Assembly (NCBI GenBank): GCA_963669315.1
Contig: OY770021.1
Location: forward strand, 3,348,001-3,412,000
From: SZUA-547 sp963669315
GTDB lineage: Bacteria; Pseudomonadota; Alphaproteobacteria; Rhodobacterales; Rhodobacteraceae
DNA length: 64,000 nucleotides
Reading direction: 5' to 3'
Positions 50,688 through 61,214 of this stretch are shown piece by piece. Made by a program: the position numbers and the translations under genes. The notes beneath the pieces are model-generated. The model had not been told where the DNA came from, made no database searches, and worked only from the letters and a program-made list of their open reading frames with translations. The number at the start of each line of letters is the position of its first letter. The stretch's first letter is position 1.

Positions 50688-52115
50688 TCAGTCGCCGAGG
50701 CTATAGGGGATGATTTCTCGGCGGTCGTGATCGACCTTGAGCGCTTTTTCGACCGGCGGCACGGAGCGCTGATGGCAATTCGCCCTCTCGCAGATCCGGC
50801 AACTGACGCCGATCGGCTCATAGGCTGCGTCCTGGTTCAGATCGAGCCCTTCTCCATAGACGATCTCGGAGGCGTGTTTTACTTCGCACCCCAGCCCAAT
50901 GGCGTAGCGCCGGGTCGGGGCGCGCCAACCCCCGCCATGTTTGGTGACGTCGGTGGCGAGGCAGAGATAGCGCACGCCGTCCGGGGTTTCGGCCAGTTGC
51001 CTAATGATACGGCCTGGCGTCTCGAAGGCCTGATGCACATTCCAGAGCGGGCAGGCGCCGCCGAACCGGGCGAATTGCAATTGCGTCGCGGAATGGCGCT
51101 TGGTGATCGTGCCGGCCTGATCGACGCGAACGAAAAAGAACGGCACGCCCTTCTCGCCCGGTCGCTGGAGAGTGGAGAGGCGGTGGCCGACTTGTTCGAC
51201 GCTCGCGCCGAAACGTGTCGCTAACAACTCAAGATCGTGGCGCAACTCTTTGGCGGCCTTCAGAAATGCACCATAGGGCAGGATCGCCGCCCCGGCGAAA
51301 TAATTGGCGAGGCCGATCTTGGCGATTTCCCGGGCGTTGGGGCTCTGAAACTTGGCGAAATCAAGCGTTGCGTCCAGCAACTGGCCATGTTCGATCAACG
51401 CGACCTGATGCGCAATCTGAAAGGCCTGTGTCGGCAACGGCGCCGCGGCGGACAGCGTCAGTATGCGGGCGGAGGGATCATAGGCGCGCAGCGCGTAGCC
51501 ATCGGAGGAGAACGCGACCCGCAGGTCGTGGCGCGCCTCCAGCCAATCGGCGGCTGCGGCGACCTTATCCGGCCCGGCCTCGCCCGCGTCAAAGCCGCTC
51601 GTCTCAGCGAAGCTTTCGGCGGCCTTGTCCACGACGTCGATATAGTTGTCGCAATAGTGGAAGAAATCGCGCACCTCTTCCCAAGGCAGGGGAGACAGCG
51701 TTCGATCTTCACGCGTCAGGGCGTCGTCCAGACTGGCCAGCCGCTCATTGGCGCGCTGATGGGCGCGGTGTAGCGACAGGAAGGCGCGCGCGAAGGCGGG
51801 GGACGCGTTGGCCACGCGCTGGATGTCCTGCGGTCCCGGCCCGTCCTCAGCGAACAGCGGATCAGCCAGCGCTTCGCGAATATCCGCGCCCAGCCGGTCG
51901 GCCTCATCCACTGCAAGCGTGGCGACGTCCAGCCGAAAGGCCTCGGCCAGCGCCAGCACCACGGCGGCGGATAGCGGTCGCTGGTTGTTCTCTATCTGGT
52001 TGAGGTAGGAGGCGGACACGCCCAGCCGTTCGGCGAATGCGGCCTGCGTCAGCCCCTCCTTCGCGCGCACCTCGCGCACGCGGGCGCCGGCATAGAGTTT
52101 TCTTTGTCTCGTCAT
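50688..52115 (-). CDS. pccR: Short-chain acyl-CoA regulator, PccR/RamB type
   Basis: 475 residues. An XRE helix-turn-helix lies at residues ~10-65 (VREVRAKEGLTQAAFAERLG, SYLNQIENNQRPLS), an ImmA/IrrE-like central domain follows (QIAHQVALIEHG), and the C-terminal domain ends with the cysteine motif SCRICERANCHQR typical of this family. Relatives sense short-chain acyl-CoAs and control propionyl-CoA genes, and pccB, pccA and mcm are next door. It begins four bases after the MFS gene, so both share the promoter region that contains the TTGCAA motifs. Confidence 0.9.
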   Translation of the reverse strand: MTRQRKLYAGARVREVRAKEGLTQAAFAERLGVSASYLNQIENNQRPLSAAVVLALAEAFRLDVATLAVDEADRLGADIREALADPLFAEDGPGPQDIQRVANASPAFARAFLSLHRAHQRANERLASLDDALTREDRTLSPLPWEEVRDFFHYCDNYIDVVDKAAESFAETSGFDAGEAGPDKVAAAADWLEARHDLRVAFSSDGYALRAYDPSARILTLSAAAPLPTQAFQIAHQVALIEHGQLLDATLDFAKFQSPNAREIAKIGLANYFAGAAILPYGAFLKAAKELRHDLELLATRFGASVEQVGHRLSTLQRPGEKGVPFFFVRVDQAGTITKRHSATQLQFARFGGACPLWNVHQAFETPGRIIRQLAETPDGVRYLCLATDVTKHGGGWRAPTRRYAIGLGCEVKHASEIVYGEGLDLNQDAAYEPIGVSCRICERANCHQRSVPPVEKALKVDHDRREIIPYSLGD

Positions 52116-52119
52116 AGAA

Positions 52120-53367
52120 TCATAATCCCATAAGGCGGCGAGAACGGACCCAGGCGTAGGAGGCGCAAGCGAAACCGCAAAGGCTCGTGACGACCATCAG
52201 CCAAAGCAGCGGGAAGGGCCCGGATTCGGGCGTCAGCAGCACGCCCGCCAGCGCGGACAGGGCCGCGCCGCCACCGATCATGATCGCCCCGCCGAGTCCC
52301 GACGCGGTACCCGCCAGCTGAGGCCGAACCGACAACATTGCGGCGGTCGCGCTAGGGATCACCAACCCGTTGCCGAGCCCCACAAACGTCATGAAGCCGA
52401 AAAAGACCCATTTGTCGCCAAGGCCGACGGAGAAGATGATCAGGGAAAGCACCATTCCGAAAGGCACCAGAATCGATCCGGCCGAGAGCATCGGGTTGAT
52501 GCCGAACCGGATTGAGTATCTGCCCGATAGGAAGTTTCCGATCATGTAGCCGATCGCCGGCGCGCCGAAGAACAGGCCAAGCTCGGACGGCCCCATTTCG
52601 AAGAACACCTCGCCGACATAGGGCGCGCCGCCCAGATAGGCGAAGAACGCCCCGGCGGAGAATGCCGAGGACATGCAGTAAGCCCAGAACCGCGGCGAGG
52701 TCAGCAATTCAGGGTACTCCCTGAACTGCTCCACGATGCTGGTGGATTTTCGGCGCGCGGTTTCGCCGAGATCGGCCCAACAGAGGGCGAGGGAGCCGAC
52801 GCCGACGACGAACATCATCCAGAAGATCGACTTCCAGCCGAAGGCGTCGCTCAGAACGCCGCCGATCGCTGGGCTGATCATAGGCACGACGGCCATGCCC
52901 ATGGTCACATAGCCGATCATCGACGCAGATTGCGCCGGTTCGAACATATCGCGCACGATGGCGCGGGACAGCACCAAGCCGGTCACGACGAAGGCTTGCG
53001 CGGCCCGAAAAGCCAGGAATACCCAGATATTCGGCGCGTAGATGCATCCCAGCGTCGCCAGCAAGAACAATATGACGCCCCACAGCATGACCGGGCGCCG
53101 GCCGAACCGGTCCGAGATCGAGCCGATAAAAAGCTGCAGAATCGCATTCACGCCAAGAAAGATGCCGACCGAAAGTTGCATCAGCGCATAATCGGTTTCG
53201 AAATATGTGGTCATTTTTGGCAGCGCAGGCAGAAACATGTTCATGCAGAGCGCGGAGACCCCGGACAACGTGACCAGCGTAAATATGTGTGGAGGCGTCG
53301 CGCGGTCGAGAAAGCGCTGCGGCGGCAGCGCCTTTGTGGCGGCTTCTTTTTTGTCGTCGTCTTTCAA
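52120..53367 (-). CDS. Bcr/CflA-type MFS drug/metabolite exporter
   Basis: About 415 residues with 12 hydrophobic segments. The MFS motif A is visible as GSISDRFGRRPVMLWG and the Bcr/CflA block as LSRAIVRDMFEPAQSASMIGYVTMGMAVVPM (split over two helices). I start at a TTG with GGAGAGG a few bases upstream because no ATG or GTG in frame lies near the beginning of the fold. It is the first gene of a two-gene operon with pccR, which suggests an efflux role tied to short-chain acids or acyl metabolites, an inference only. Confidence 0.82.
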   Translation of the reverse strand: MKDDDKKEAATKALPPQRFLDRATPPHIFTLVTLSGVSALCMNMFLPALPKMTTYFETDYALMQLSVGIFLGVNAILQLFIGSISDRFGRRPVMLWGVILFLLATLGCIYAPNIWVFLAFRAAQAFVVTGLVLSRAIVRDMFEPAQSASMIGYVTMGMAVVPMISPAIGGVLSDAFGWKSIFWMMFVVGVGSLALCWADLGETARRKSTSIVEQFREYPELLTSPRFWAYCMSSAFSAGAFFAYLGGAPYVGEVFFEMGPSELGLFFGAPAIGYMIGNFLSGRYSIRFGINPMLSAGSILVPFGMVLSLIIFSVGLGDKWVFFGFMTFVGLGNGLVIPSATAAMLSVRPQLAGTASGLGGAIMIGGGAALSALAGVLLTPESGPFPLLWLMVVTSLCGFACASYAWVRSRRLMGL

Positions 53368-53457
53368 AGCCTCTCCCCATTCCGAGGGTTTCCTGATCAA
53401 CCGGGTTGCCGGAGGATAGTGTGACGGCGGCGAGCAGAGTCCCGTAATTCTGAAATA

Positions 53458-53509
53458 TTTGCAACATTGCAATTTACAGTTTGCAACTAGCATAGATTTG
53501 CAACTTTGC
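53458..53509. promoter_or_regulatory. Array of four TTGCAA motifs in the MFS-pccR / pccB divergent promoter region
   Basis: TTGCAA occurs at 53459-53464, 53467-53472, 53481-53486 and 53498-53503; three copies are TTTGCAAC, and TTTGC follows at 53505. From memory, RamB/PccR-type regulators recognise TTTGCAA-like sequences, so this is the probable PccR operator array. It lies 91 bases before the MFS start and 104 before the pccB start. Confidence 0.75.
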
Positions 53510-53612
53510 CCATTCAATCCTTCCCGTTGGGCGCGGCTGCGGGTAGCGTTCGGTCCAATAGTTGAATTGTGGCGCGTCAGCTGCACGAAAATTGCGATCA
53601 GGGGAGGGGTCC

Positions 53613-55145
<1,533 letters not shown>

Positions 55146-55161
55146 GCTATGTCGCAGTTCA

Positions 55162-55467
55162 ATGCCCCATATCCCTCGTCTCCTGCGCTTCATGGCCCTG
55201 CACGCGGCGGGCGGGATCGCGGCCGGGTGGCTGTTTCTGCTGATCCTGCTGAAGCTGGACACGTTTGGGCTGAACACGCTGATCCGCAGCTCGGAGCATC
55301 AGGTCATCGTGTTGGTGATGCTGTTCTGGATGTTCGCCGTCACCTTTGGCGCCGTCGGCGTGATGATCGGCATTCTGACCAAGGAAGGCACGGCATTTCG
55401 CGACAAGGACAAGGACCGCTCGGATGTCTGGAAGGACGACGAGCCGAATGGGGAGGACGATAGATGA
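55162..55467 (+). CDS. Small two-helix membrane protein between pccB and the macro-domain gene
   Basis: 101 residues: two membrane helices (ALHAAGGIAAGWLFLLILL and VIVLVMLFWMFAVTFGAVGVM region) and a charged, soluble tail rich in Asp and Lys (DKDKDRSDVWKDDE). It starts 16 bases after pccB and overlaps the macro-domain gene by four bases. No family assignment; its location in a propionyl-CoA operon is its main clue. Confidence 0.65.
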   Translation: MPHIPRLLRFMALHAAGGIAAGWLFLLILLKLDTFGLNTLIRSSEHQVIVLVMLFWMFAVTFGAVGVMIGILTKEGTAFRDKDKDRSDVWKDDEPNGEDDR

Positions 55468-56000
55468 CGCTGCATCTCGATCGCCTCAAAGTCATTCAGG
55501 CTGACATCACCACGCTGGATGTCGACGCCATCGTCAACGCCGCTAACTCCTCTCTGTTGGGCGGGGGCGGGGTGGACGGCGCCATCCATCGCAAGGCCGG
55601 TCCAGCGCTGAAGGAAGAGTGCCGCGCGCTGCATGGCTGTGAGACCGGCGACGCCAAGATCACCAAGGGCTATAAGCTGACCGCCCGCCACGTCATCCAC
55701 ACGGTCGGGCCGGTCTATCGCGGCGGCGAGGCGGGGGAGGCGGATCTGCTCGCCTCCTGCTATCGCCGCTCGCTTGATGTCGCCGCCGAGGACGAGTGCG
55801 CCAGCGTCGCCTTCCCGGCGATCTCGACTGGCGTTTACGGGTATCCGCGTGACGAGGCAGCGGGGATCGCGATCTCCGCCACGCTCGAAGCGCTTTCAAA
55901 CGCAACCATCGCAAGCGTGGTCAAAGAAATCACGTTCTGCTGTTTCGACGATGTCGGCGCGCGTCTGCATGACGACGCCCTCGCCGCGAAGAGCCAATAA
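55464..56000 (+). CDS. Macro-domain protein (YmdB-like O-acyl-ADP-ribose deacetylase)
   Basis: 178 residues with the full macro-domain pocket: DAIVNAANSSLLGGGGVDGAIH near residue 22 and FPAISTGVYGYPRDEAA near residue 115, both almost identical to the YmdB motifs. Such proteins hydrolyse O-acetyl-ADP-ribose made by sirtuins or remove ADP-ribose from proteins. It is embedded between pccB and pccA with an ATGA overlap upstream and 10 bases downstream, which is an unusual location for this enzyme. Confidence 0.92.
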   Translation: MTLHLDRLKVIQADITTLDVDAIVNAANSSLLGGGGVDGAIHRKAGPALKEECRALHGCETGDAKITKGYKLTARHVIHTVGPVYRGGEAGEADLLASCYRRSLDVAAEDECASVAFPAISTGVYGYPRDEAAGIAISATLEALSNATIASVVKEITFCCFDDVGARLHDDALAAKSQ

Positions 56001-56010
56001 GGGAACGCCC

Positions 56011-58110
56011 ATGTTCAAGAAAATCCTGATTGCCAACCGCGGAGAGATCGCCTGCCGGGTCATCAAATCGGCGCGGAAGATGGGGATCGCGACGGTCGCG
56101 GTCTACTCGGACGCCGATAAGGACGCGCTGCATGTGCGCATGGCGGACGAGGCGGTGCATATCGGCCCCCCGCCCGCCAACCAGTCCTATATCGTGATCG
56201 AAAAGATCATGCAGGCGATCAAGGACACCGGCGCCGAGGCGGTGCATCCGGGCTATGGTTTCCTGTCCGAAAACCCGAAATTCGCCGAGGCTCTGGACGC
56301 GGCGGGCGTCGCCTTCATCGGCCCGCCGGTGGGCGCGATCGAGGCGATGGGCGACAAGATCACCTCGAAAAAACTGGCGGCGGAGGCGAATGTCTCCACC
56401 GTGCCGGGCTATATGGGCCTGATCGGGGACGCCGACGAAGCGGTCAAGATTGCGGGCGAGATCGGCTATCCGGTGATGATCAAGGCCTCAGCCGGGGGCG
56501 GCGGCAAAGGCATGCGCATCGCCTGGAATGAGGGCGAGACTCGCGAGGGCTTTCAGTCGTCGAAGAACGAGGCCGCGGCGAGCTTTGGCGACGACCGCAT
56601 CTTCATCGAGAAATTCGTCACCCAGCCGCGCCATATCGAGATTCAGGTGCTCGGCGACAAGCACGGCAACTGCGTCTATCTGGGAGAGCGCGAGTGCTCC
56701 ATCCAGCGGCGGAACCAGAAGGTCGTGGAGGAGGCGCCGTCGCCATTCCTTGACGAGGCCACCCGCAAGGCGATGGGCGAGCAGGCGGTCGCGCTGGCCA
56801 AGGCGGTGGATTATTGCTCGGCCGGCACCGTCGAGTTCATCGTCGACGGTCAACGCAATTTCTTCTTCCTTGAGATGAATACCCGCCTGCAGGTGGAGCA
56901 TCCGGTGACCGAACTGATCACTGGCGTCGATCTTGTCGAGCAGATGATCCGGGTTGCGGCGGGAGAGAAACTGCCGTTCGCCCAAAGCGATGTGAAGCTG
57001 AATGGCTGGGCGATGGAGAGCCGCCTGTATGCCGAGGATCCCTATCGCAACTTCCTGCCCTCCATCGGACGCCTGATCCGATACCGTCCGCCTGCCGAGG
57101 TGGCGAACGACACCCATGCGGTGCGCAACGACACCGGCGTTTATGAGGGCGGCGAGATCAGCCGGTTCTATGATCCGATGATCGCCAAGCTCTGCTCCTG
57201 GGGGCAGGACCGCGCCACGGCGCTTGAAGTGATGCGTAATGCGCTGGATGAATTCGAGCTTGAGGGCATCGGCCACAATCTGCCGTTCCTGTCGGCGGTG
57301 ATGGATCATCCAAAATTCGTCTCGGGCGACATGACGACGGCGTTTATCGAAGAGGAGTATCCCGACGGCTTCAATGGCGTCAGCCTGCCTGAGGATGCGC
57401 TGAAACGGGTGGCGGCTGGAGCGGCCGCCCTGAAGCTGGCGACCGAACGGCGCGCGGCCCGGATCACCGGTGTGATCAGCGAACATGAGCGCCGTGTTGG
57501 CGACAGTTGGGTGGTGTCGTTGGACGGACATTCCTATCCGGTGAAAGTCGAGCGCAAGATCATGGGCCGGCTCAGGACCGAGGAAGGCGATATATACTCC
57601 ATCGCGGGGCAGGCCGACGGCCGTGATCCCAATGCGCCCCATGTAATCGTTCATGGGCACGGCGCCGTCACCGTCACGTTCGACGACGGGCAGGAGATGT
57701 TCGTTGAGGGCGACTGGACGCCGGGCGATACGCTGACGCTGGCCAGCATCGATGGCCATGTCATGGCGGTGAAGATCAATCAGATGACCGAAGGGTTCCG
57801 CATTCGCTATCGAGGTGCCGACCTTGATGTGATCGTCAGAACGGCGCGCACGGCTGAGCTGGCGAAGCATATGCTAGAAAAAGTCCCGCCCGACACCTCG
57901 AAAATGCTGCTTTGCCCGATGCCGGGGCTGGTGGTCTCTATCGCGGTCGAGGTGGGCCAGGAGGTGCAGGAAGGGCAGGCGCTTTGCGCCGTCGAGGCGA
58001 TGAAGATGGAGAACGTTCTGAGGGCGGAGAAATCCTGCGTGGTGAAATCGATCAATTGCGAGCCGGGCGCCAGCATGGCGGTCGATGACGTGATCATGGA
58101 ATTCGAATGA
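56011..58110 (+). CDS. pccA: Propionyl-CoA carboxylase alpha subunit (biotin carboxylase and carrier)
   Basis: 699 residues. Biotin carboxylase domain: KILIANRGEIACRVIKSARK, the ATP-grasp loop KASAGGGGKGMRI and the EMNTRLQVEHPVTE motif. A linker of about 170 residues follows, then the carrier domain with the biotinylated lysine in VEAMKMENVL. It carboxylates biotin with bicarbonate and ATP for PccB. Starts MFKKILIA at 56011; the end overlaps the aldo/keto reductase gene by four bases. Confidence 0.96.
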   Translation: MFKKILIANRGEIACRVIKSARKMGIATVAVYSDADKDALHVRMADEAVHIGPPPANQSYIVIEKIMQAIKDTGAEAVHPGYGFLSENPKFAEALDAAGVAFIGPPVGAIEAMGDKITSKKLAAEANVSTVPGYMGLIGDADEAVKIAGEIGYPVMIKASAGGGGKGMRIAWNEGETREGFQSSKNEAAASFGDDRIFIEKFVTQPRHIEIQVLGDKHGNCVYLGERECSIQRRNQKVVEEAPSPFLDEATRKAMGEQAVALAKAVDYCSAGTVEFIVDGQRNFFFLEMNTRLQVEHPVTELITGVDLVEQMIRVAAGEKLPFAQSDVKLNGWAMESRLYAEDPYRNFLPSIGRLIRYRPPAEVANDTHAVRNDTGVYEGGEISRFYDPMIAKLCSWGQDRATALEVMRNALDEFELEGIGHNLPFLSAVMDHPKFVSGDMTTAFIEEEYPDGFNGVSLPEDALKRVAAGAAALKLATERRAARITGVISEHERRVGDSWVVSLDGHSYPVKVERKIMGRLRTEEGDIYSIAGQADGRDPNAPHVIVHGHGAVTVTFDDGQEMFVEGDWTPGDTLTLASIDGHVMAVKINQMTEGFRIRYRGADLDVIVRTARTAELAKHMLEKVPPDTSKMLLCPMPGLVVSIAVEVGQEVQEGQALCAVEAMKMENVLRAEKSCVVKSINCEPGASMAVDDVIMEFE

Positions 58111-59021
58111 CGCCATCGCTTGATCTCTCCCGGCGGCGCAAGCTCGGCTCGTTCGAGGTCGGGCGCCTGGCCTATGGTTGCTGGCGCTTCGCCGGCACGG
58201 CCGTCGAGGATGCTCGGGCAAAACTGGAGGCTGCGCTGGAGATCGGCGCTAGCCTGATCGATACGGCCGATATCTACGGGTACGGCGAGACCGGTTTCGG
58301 CGAAGCGGAGGAGCGGCTGGGCGACCTTTTCGCCGCAACGCCTGGCCTGCGCGAGAAAGTGACCCTTGTGACCAAGGGGGGCATCACGCCGCCCGCGCCC
58401 TACAATTCGGGCAAAGAGTATCTGATCAGCGCCGCAGAAGCTTCTTTGACGCGGCTCAAAACTGATGTGATCGACATTTATCTGATCCATCGCCCCGATC
58501 TACTCTCGGCGCCTGAGGAAGTCGCGGACGCGCTCGCAACGCTGCGCGCTGAGGGCAAGATCCGCGAGGCGGGCGTCTCCAACTACACGGTGGCGCAAAC
58601 ACGGGCCCTGCAGAGCTTTATCGATTTCCCGCTGGCGGCGATGCAGCCGGAAATCTCGGCACTCACTCTGGACGCCTTGTTTGATGGGACGTTGGATCTG
58701 GCGCTGGAATGCGGCCTCACACCCATGGCCTGGTCACCGCTTGCGGGCGGGGCATTGGCGACCGGACGCGCGAATGGCGGCGACGAAGCCCGGCTGGTGC
58801 GCATCGTGGAAGCGCTGGATGCGATCGCCGCTGAAAATGAGACCGGACGCGACGCCGTCGGCCTCGCCTGGCTGCTGGCGCATCCGGCGGGGATCATTCC
58901 CATCGTCGGGTCGCAAAATCCCGAACGCATCCGCGCGGCGAGCGCCGCGTTCGATGTGAAGATAACCCGACGTCAGTGGTACGGGGTGCTCGAGGCGAGC
59001 CTCGGCGCGCCGATGCCGTGA
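58107..59021 (+). CDS. Aldo/keto reductase
   Basis: 304 residues. Catalytic tetrad elements: aspartate and tyrosine in IDTADIYGYGETGFGEAEERL, lysine in LVTKGG and histidine in IYLIHRPDLL; NADPH-site segments MAWSPLAGGALATGR and IPIVGSQNPERIRAA. The substrate is unknown. It is translationally coupled to pccA (ATGA) and lies 17 bases before mcm, so it belongs to the propionyl-CoA operon. Confidence 0.9.
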   Translation: MTPSLDLSRRRKLGSFEVGRLAYGCWRFAGTAVEDARAKLEAALEIGASLIDTADIYGYGETGFGEAEERLGDLFAATPGLREKVTLVTKGGITPPAPYNSGKEYLISAAEASLTRLKTDVIDIYLIHRPDLLSAPEEVADALATLRAEGKIREAGVSNYTVAQTRALQSFIDFPLAAMQPEISALTLDALFDGTLDLALECGLTPMAWSPLAGGALATGRANGGDEARLVRIVEALDAIAAENETGRDAVGLAWLLAHPAGIIPIVGSQNPERIRAASAAFDVKITRRQWYGVLEASLGAPMP

Positions 59022-59038
59022 GCGACTTGGAGAACGTC

Positions 59039-61186
59039 ATGAGTGAAGAGCTGGAAGAATGGCGCGGCCGCGCGACGACCGAACGGAAAGGGCGCGATCC
59101 GGATGAGCTGATCTGGAATACGCCAGAGGGGATCGCGGTCAAACCGCTCTACACAGAGGCGGATCTCGACGGGATCGAGCATCTGGGCAGCATTCCGGGC
59201 GCGGAGCCTTATGTGCGCGGCCCCAAGGCCACGATGTACGCGGGCAGGCCCTGGACGATCCGGCAATATGCCGGGTTCTCCACCGCCGAAGCGTCCAACG
59301 CGTTCTATCGCAAGAACATCGCCGCCGGGCAGCAGGGCTGCTCCGTCGCTTTCGATCTGGCGACCCATCGCGGCTATGACAGTGATCATCCGCGCGTGGT
59401 TGGCGATGTCGGAAAGGCGGGCGTCGCCATCGACAGCGTCGAGGACATGAAAATCCTGTTCGACGGCATCCCGCTGAACGAGATGTCTGTCTCGATGACC
59501 ATGAACGGCGCGGTGATCCCGATCCTCGCCAATTTTATCGTCGCGGGGATGGAGCAGGGCGTCGACAAGGCACAGCTTTCGGGGACTATTCAGAACGATA
59601 TTCTGAAAGAGTTCATGGTGCGGAACACGTATATCTATCCGCCCGAACCCTCGATGCGGATCGTTAGCGACATCATCGCCTACACCGCCGAGAACATGCC
59701 GCGTTTCAACTCTATTTCGATCAGCGGCTACCACATGCAGGAGGCGGGCGCGACGCTGGTCCAGGAGCTCGCCTTTACGCTGGCGGACGGCAAGGAATAC
59801 GTGAAATCGGCGCTGGCGCGCGGGCTGGATATCGACGCGTTTGCGCCGCGGTTGTCGTTTTTCTTCGCAATCGGGATGAACTTTTTCATGGAGGCGGCCA
59901 AACTGCGCGCCGCGCGCCTGCTGTGGCGACGGATCATGGAGGAGTTCGATCCGCTGAAGTCGCAAAGCCTGATGTTGCGCACCCACTGCCAGACCTCGGG
60001 CGTCAGCCTGCAAGAGCAGGATCCCTATAACAACATCGTTCGCACCGCTTATGAGGCGATGTCGGCGGCGCTGGGCGGCACGCAATCGCTGCACACGAAC
60101 TCTTTCGACGAAGCCATTGCTTTGCCAACGGAATTCTCCTCTCGTATCGCCCGGAACACGCAGCTGATCTTGCAGAATGAGACGGGCGTTACCAACGTCG
60201 TTGATCCGCTAGCGGGCTCCTACTACGTCGAGGCGCTGACCGATCAACTCGCATCGGAGGCGTGGGAGATTATCGAGGAAGTCGACGCCATGGGCGGGAT
60301 GACCAAAGCGGTCGCCAGTGGCATGCCCAAGCTTCGGATCGAGGAAGCCGCGGCCCGTCGTCAGGCCGCGATCGACCGTGGCGAAGAGGTGATCGTCGGC
60401 GTCAACAAGTTCCGGCTGGAGCAGGAAGATGAGATCGATATCCGTGATGTCGACAATGTCGCGGTGCGCGAGGCTCAGATCGCCAGACTAGAAAAGATCA
60501 GGGCGACCCGCGATCAGGCCGCGTGCGACGCCGCGCTGGCCCAACTGGAGCAGATCGCGGCCAGCGGCGAGGGCAACCTTCTGGCCGCTGCGGTCGAATG
60601 TGCGTCGGCGCGCGCCACTGTTGGGGAGATTTCGGACGCCATGGAGAAAGTGTTCGGACGGCACCGGGCCGAGGTGAAGACGCTCGCGGGAGTCTACGGA
60701 GCGGCGTATGAGGGTGACGAGGATTTCGCCGCCATCCAGCGTGAAGTGGAAAGCTTTGCGAAGGAGGAGGGCCGCCGCCCAAGGATGCTGGTGGTCAAGA
60801 TGGGCCAGGACGGGCATGACCGAGGCGCCAAGGTGATCGCGACCGCTTTCGCCGATATCGGCTTTGACGTCGATGTCGGGCCGTTGTTCCAGACACCGGA
60901 GGAAGCCGCGCGCGACGCCATCGACAACGACGTGCATCTGATCGGCGTCTCCAGCCAGGCGGCGGGGCACAAAACCCTGGCTCCGCAACTGGTTCAGGCG
61001 CTCGAAAAAGAGGGTGCCGGGGAGATCCTCGTCGTTTGTGGAGGCGTGATCCCGCAGCAGGACTACGACTTCCTCTATTCCAAGGGTGTGAAGGCGATAT
61101 TCGGGCCAGGGACGAACATACCCGAGGCCGCGCGCGATATCCTGAAACTGGTTCGCGCGGCGAAAGGGGCCAAGGCGGCGGAGTGA
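59039..61186 (+). CDS. mcm: Methylmalonyl-CoA mutase, adenosylcobalamin-dependent
   Basis: 715 residues, the one-chain form. The catalytic barrel has YAGRPWTIRQYAGFSTAEAS, TMNGAVIPILANFIVAG, YHMQEAGATLVQELA and RTHCQTSGVSL. The C-terminal cobalamin domain has the DxHxxG motif in GQDGHDRGAKVIATAF and GVSSQAAGHKTLAPQ, which place the cobalt-coordinating histidine. It isomerises (R)-methylmalonyl-CoA to succinyl-CoA. The ATG at 59039 has GGAG six bases upstream; a GTG at 59018 overlapping the previous stop is an alternative. No epimerase or MeaB-type chaperone gene is adjacent. Confidence 0.96.
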   Translation: MSEELEEWRGRATTERKGRDPDELIWNTPEGIAVKPLYTEADLDGIEHLGSIPGAEPYVRGPKATMYAGRPWTIRQYAGFSTAEASNAFYRKNIAAGQQGCSVAFDLATHRGYDSDHPRVVGDVGKAGVAIDSVEDMKILFDGIPLNEMSVSMTMNGAVIPILANFIVAGMEQGVDKAQLSGTIQNDILKEFMVRNTYIYPPEPSMRIVSDIIAYTAENMPRFNSISISGYHMQEAGATLVQELAFTLADGKEYVKSALARGLDIDAFAPRLSFFFAIGMNFFMEAAKLRAARLLWRRIMEEFDPLKSQSLMLRTHCQTSGVSLQEQDPYNNIVRTAYEAMSAALGGTQSLHTNSFDEAIALPTEFSSRIARNTQLILQNETGVTNVVDPLAGSYYVEALTDQLASEAWEIIEEVDAMGGMTKAVASGMPKLRIEEAAARRQAAIDRGEEVIVGVNKFRLEQEDEIDIRDVDNVAVREAQIARLEKIRATRDQAACDAALAQLEQIAASGEGNLLAAAVECASARATVGEISDAMEKVFGRHRAEVKTLAGVYGAAYEGDEDFAAIQREVESFAKEEGRRPRMLVVKMGQDGHDRGAKVIATAFADIGFDVDVGPLFQTPEEAARDAIDNDVHLIGVSSQAAGHKTLAPQLVQALEKEGAGEILVVCGGVIPQQDYDFLYSKGVKAIFGPGTNIPEAARDILKLVRAAKGAKAAE

Positions 61187-61214
61187 TCTTCGCCATGTAG
61201 TAGGGGAGTTTCAT

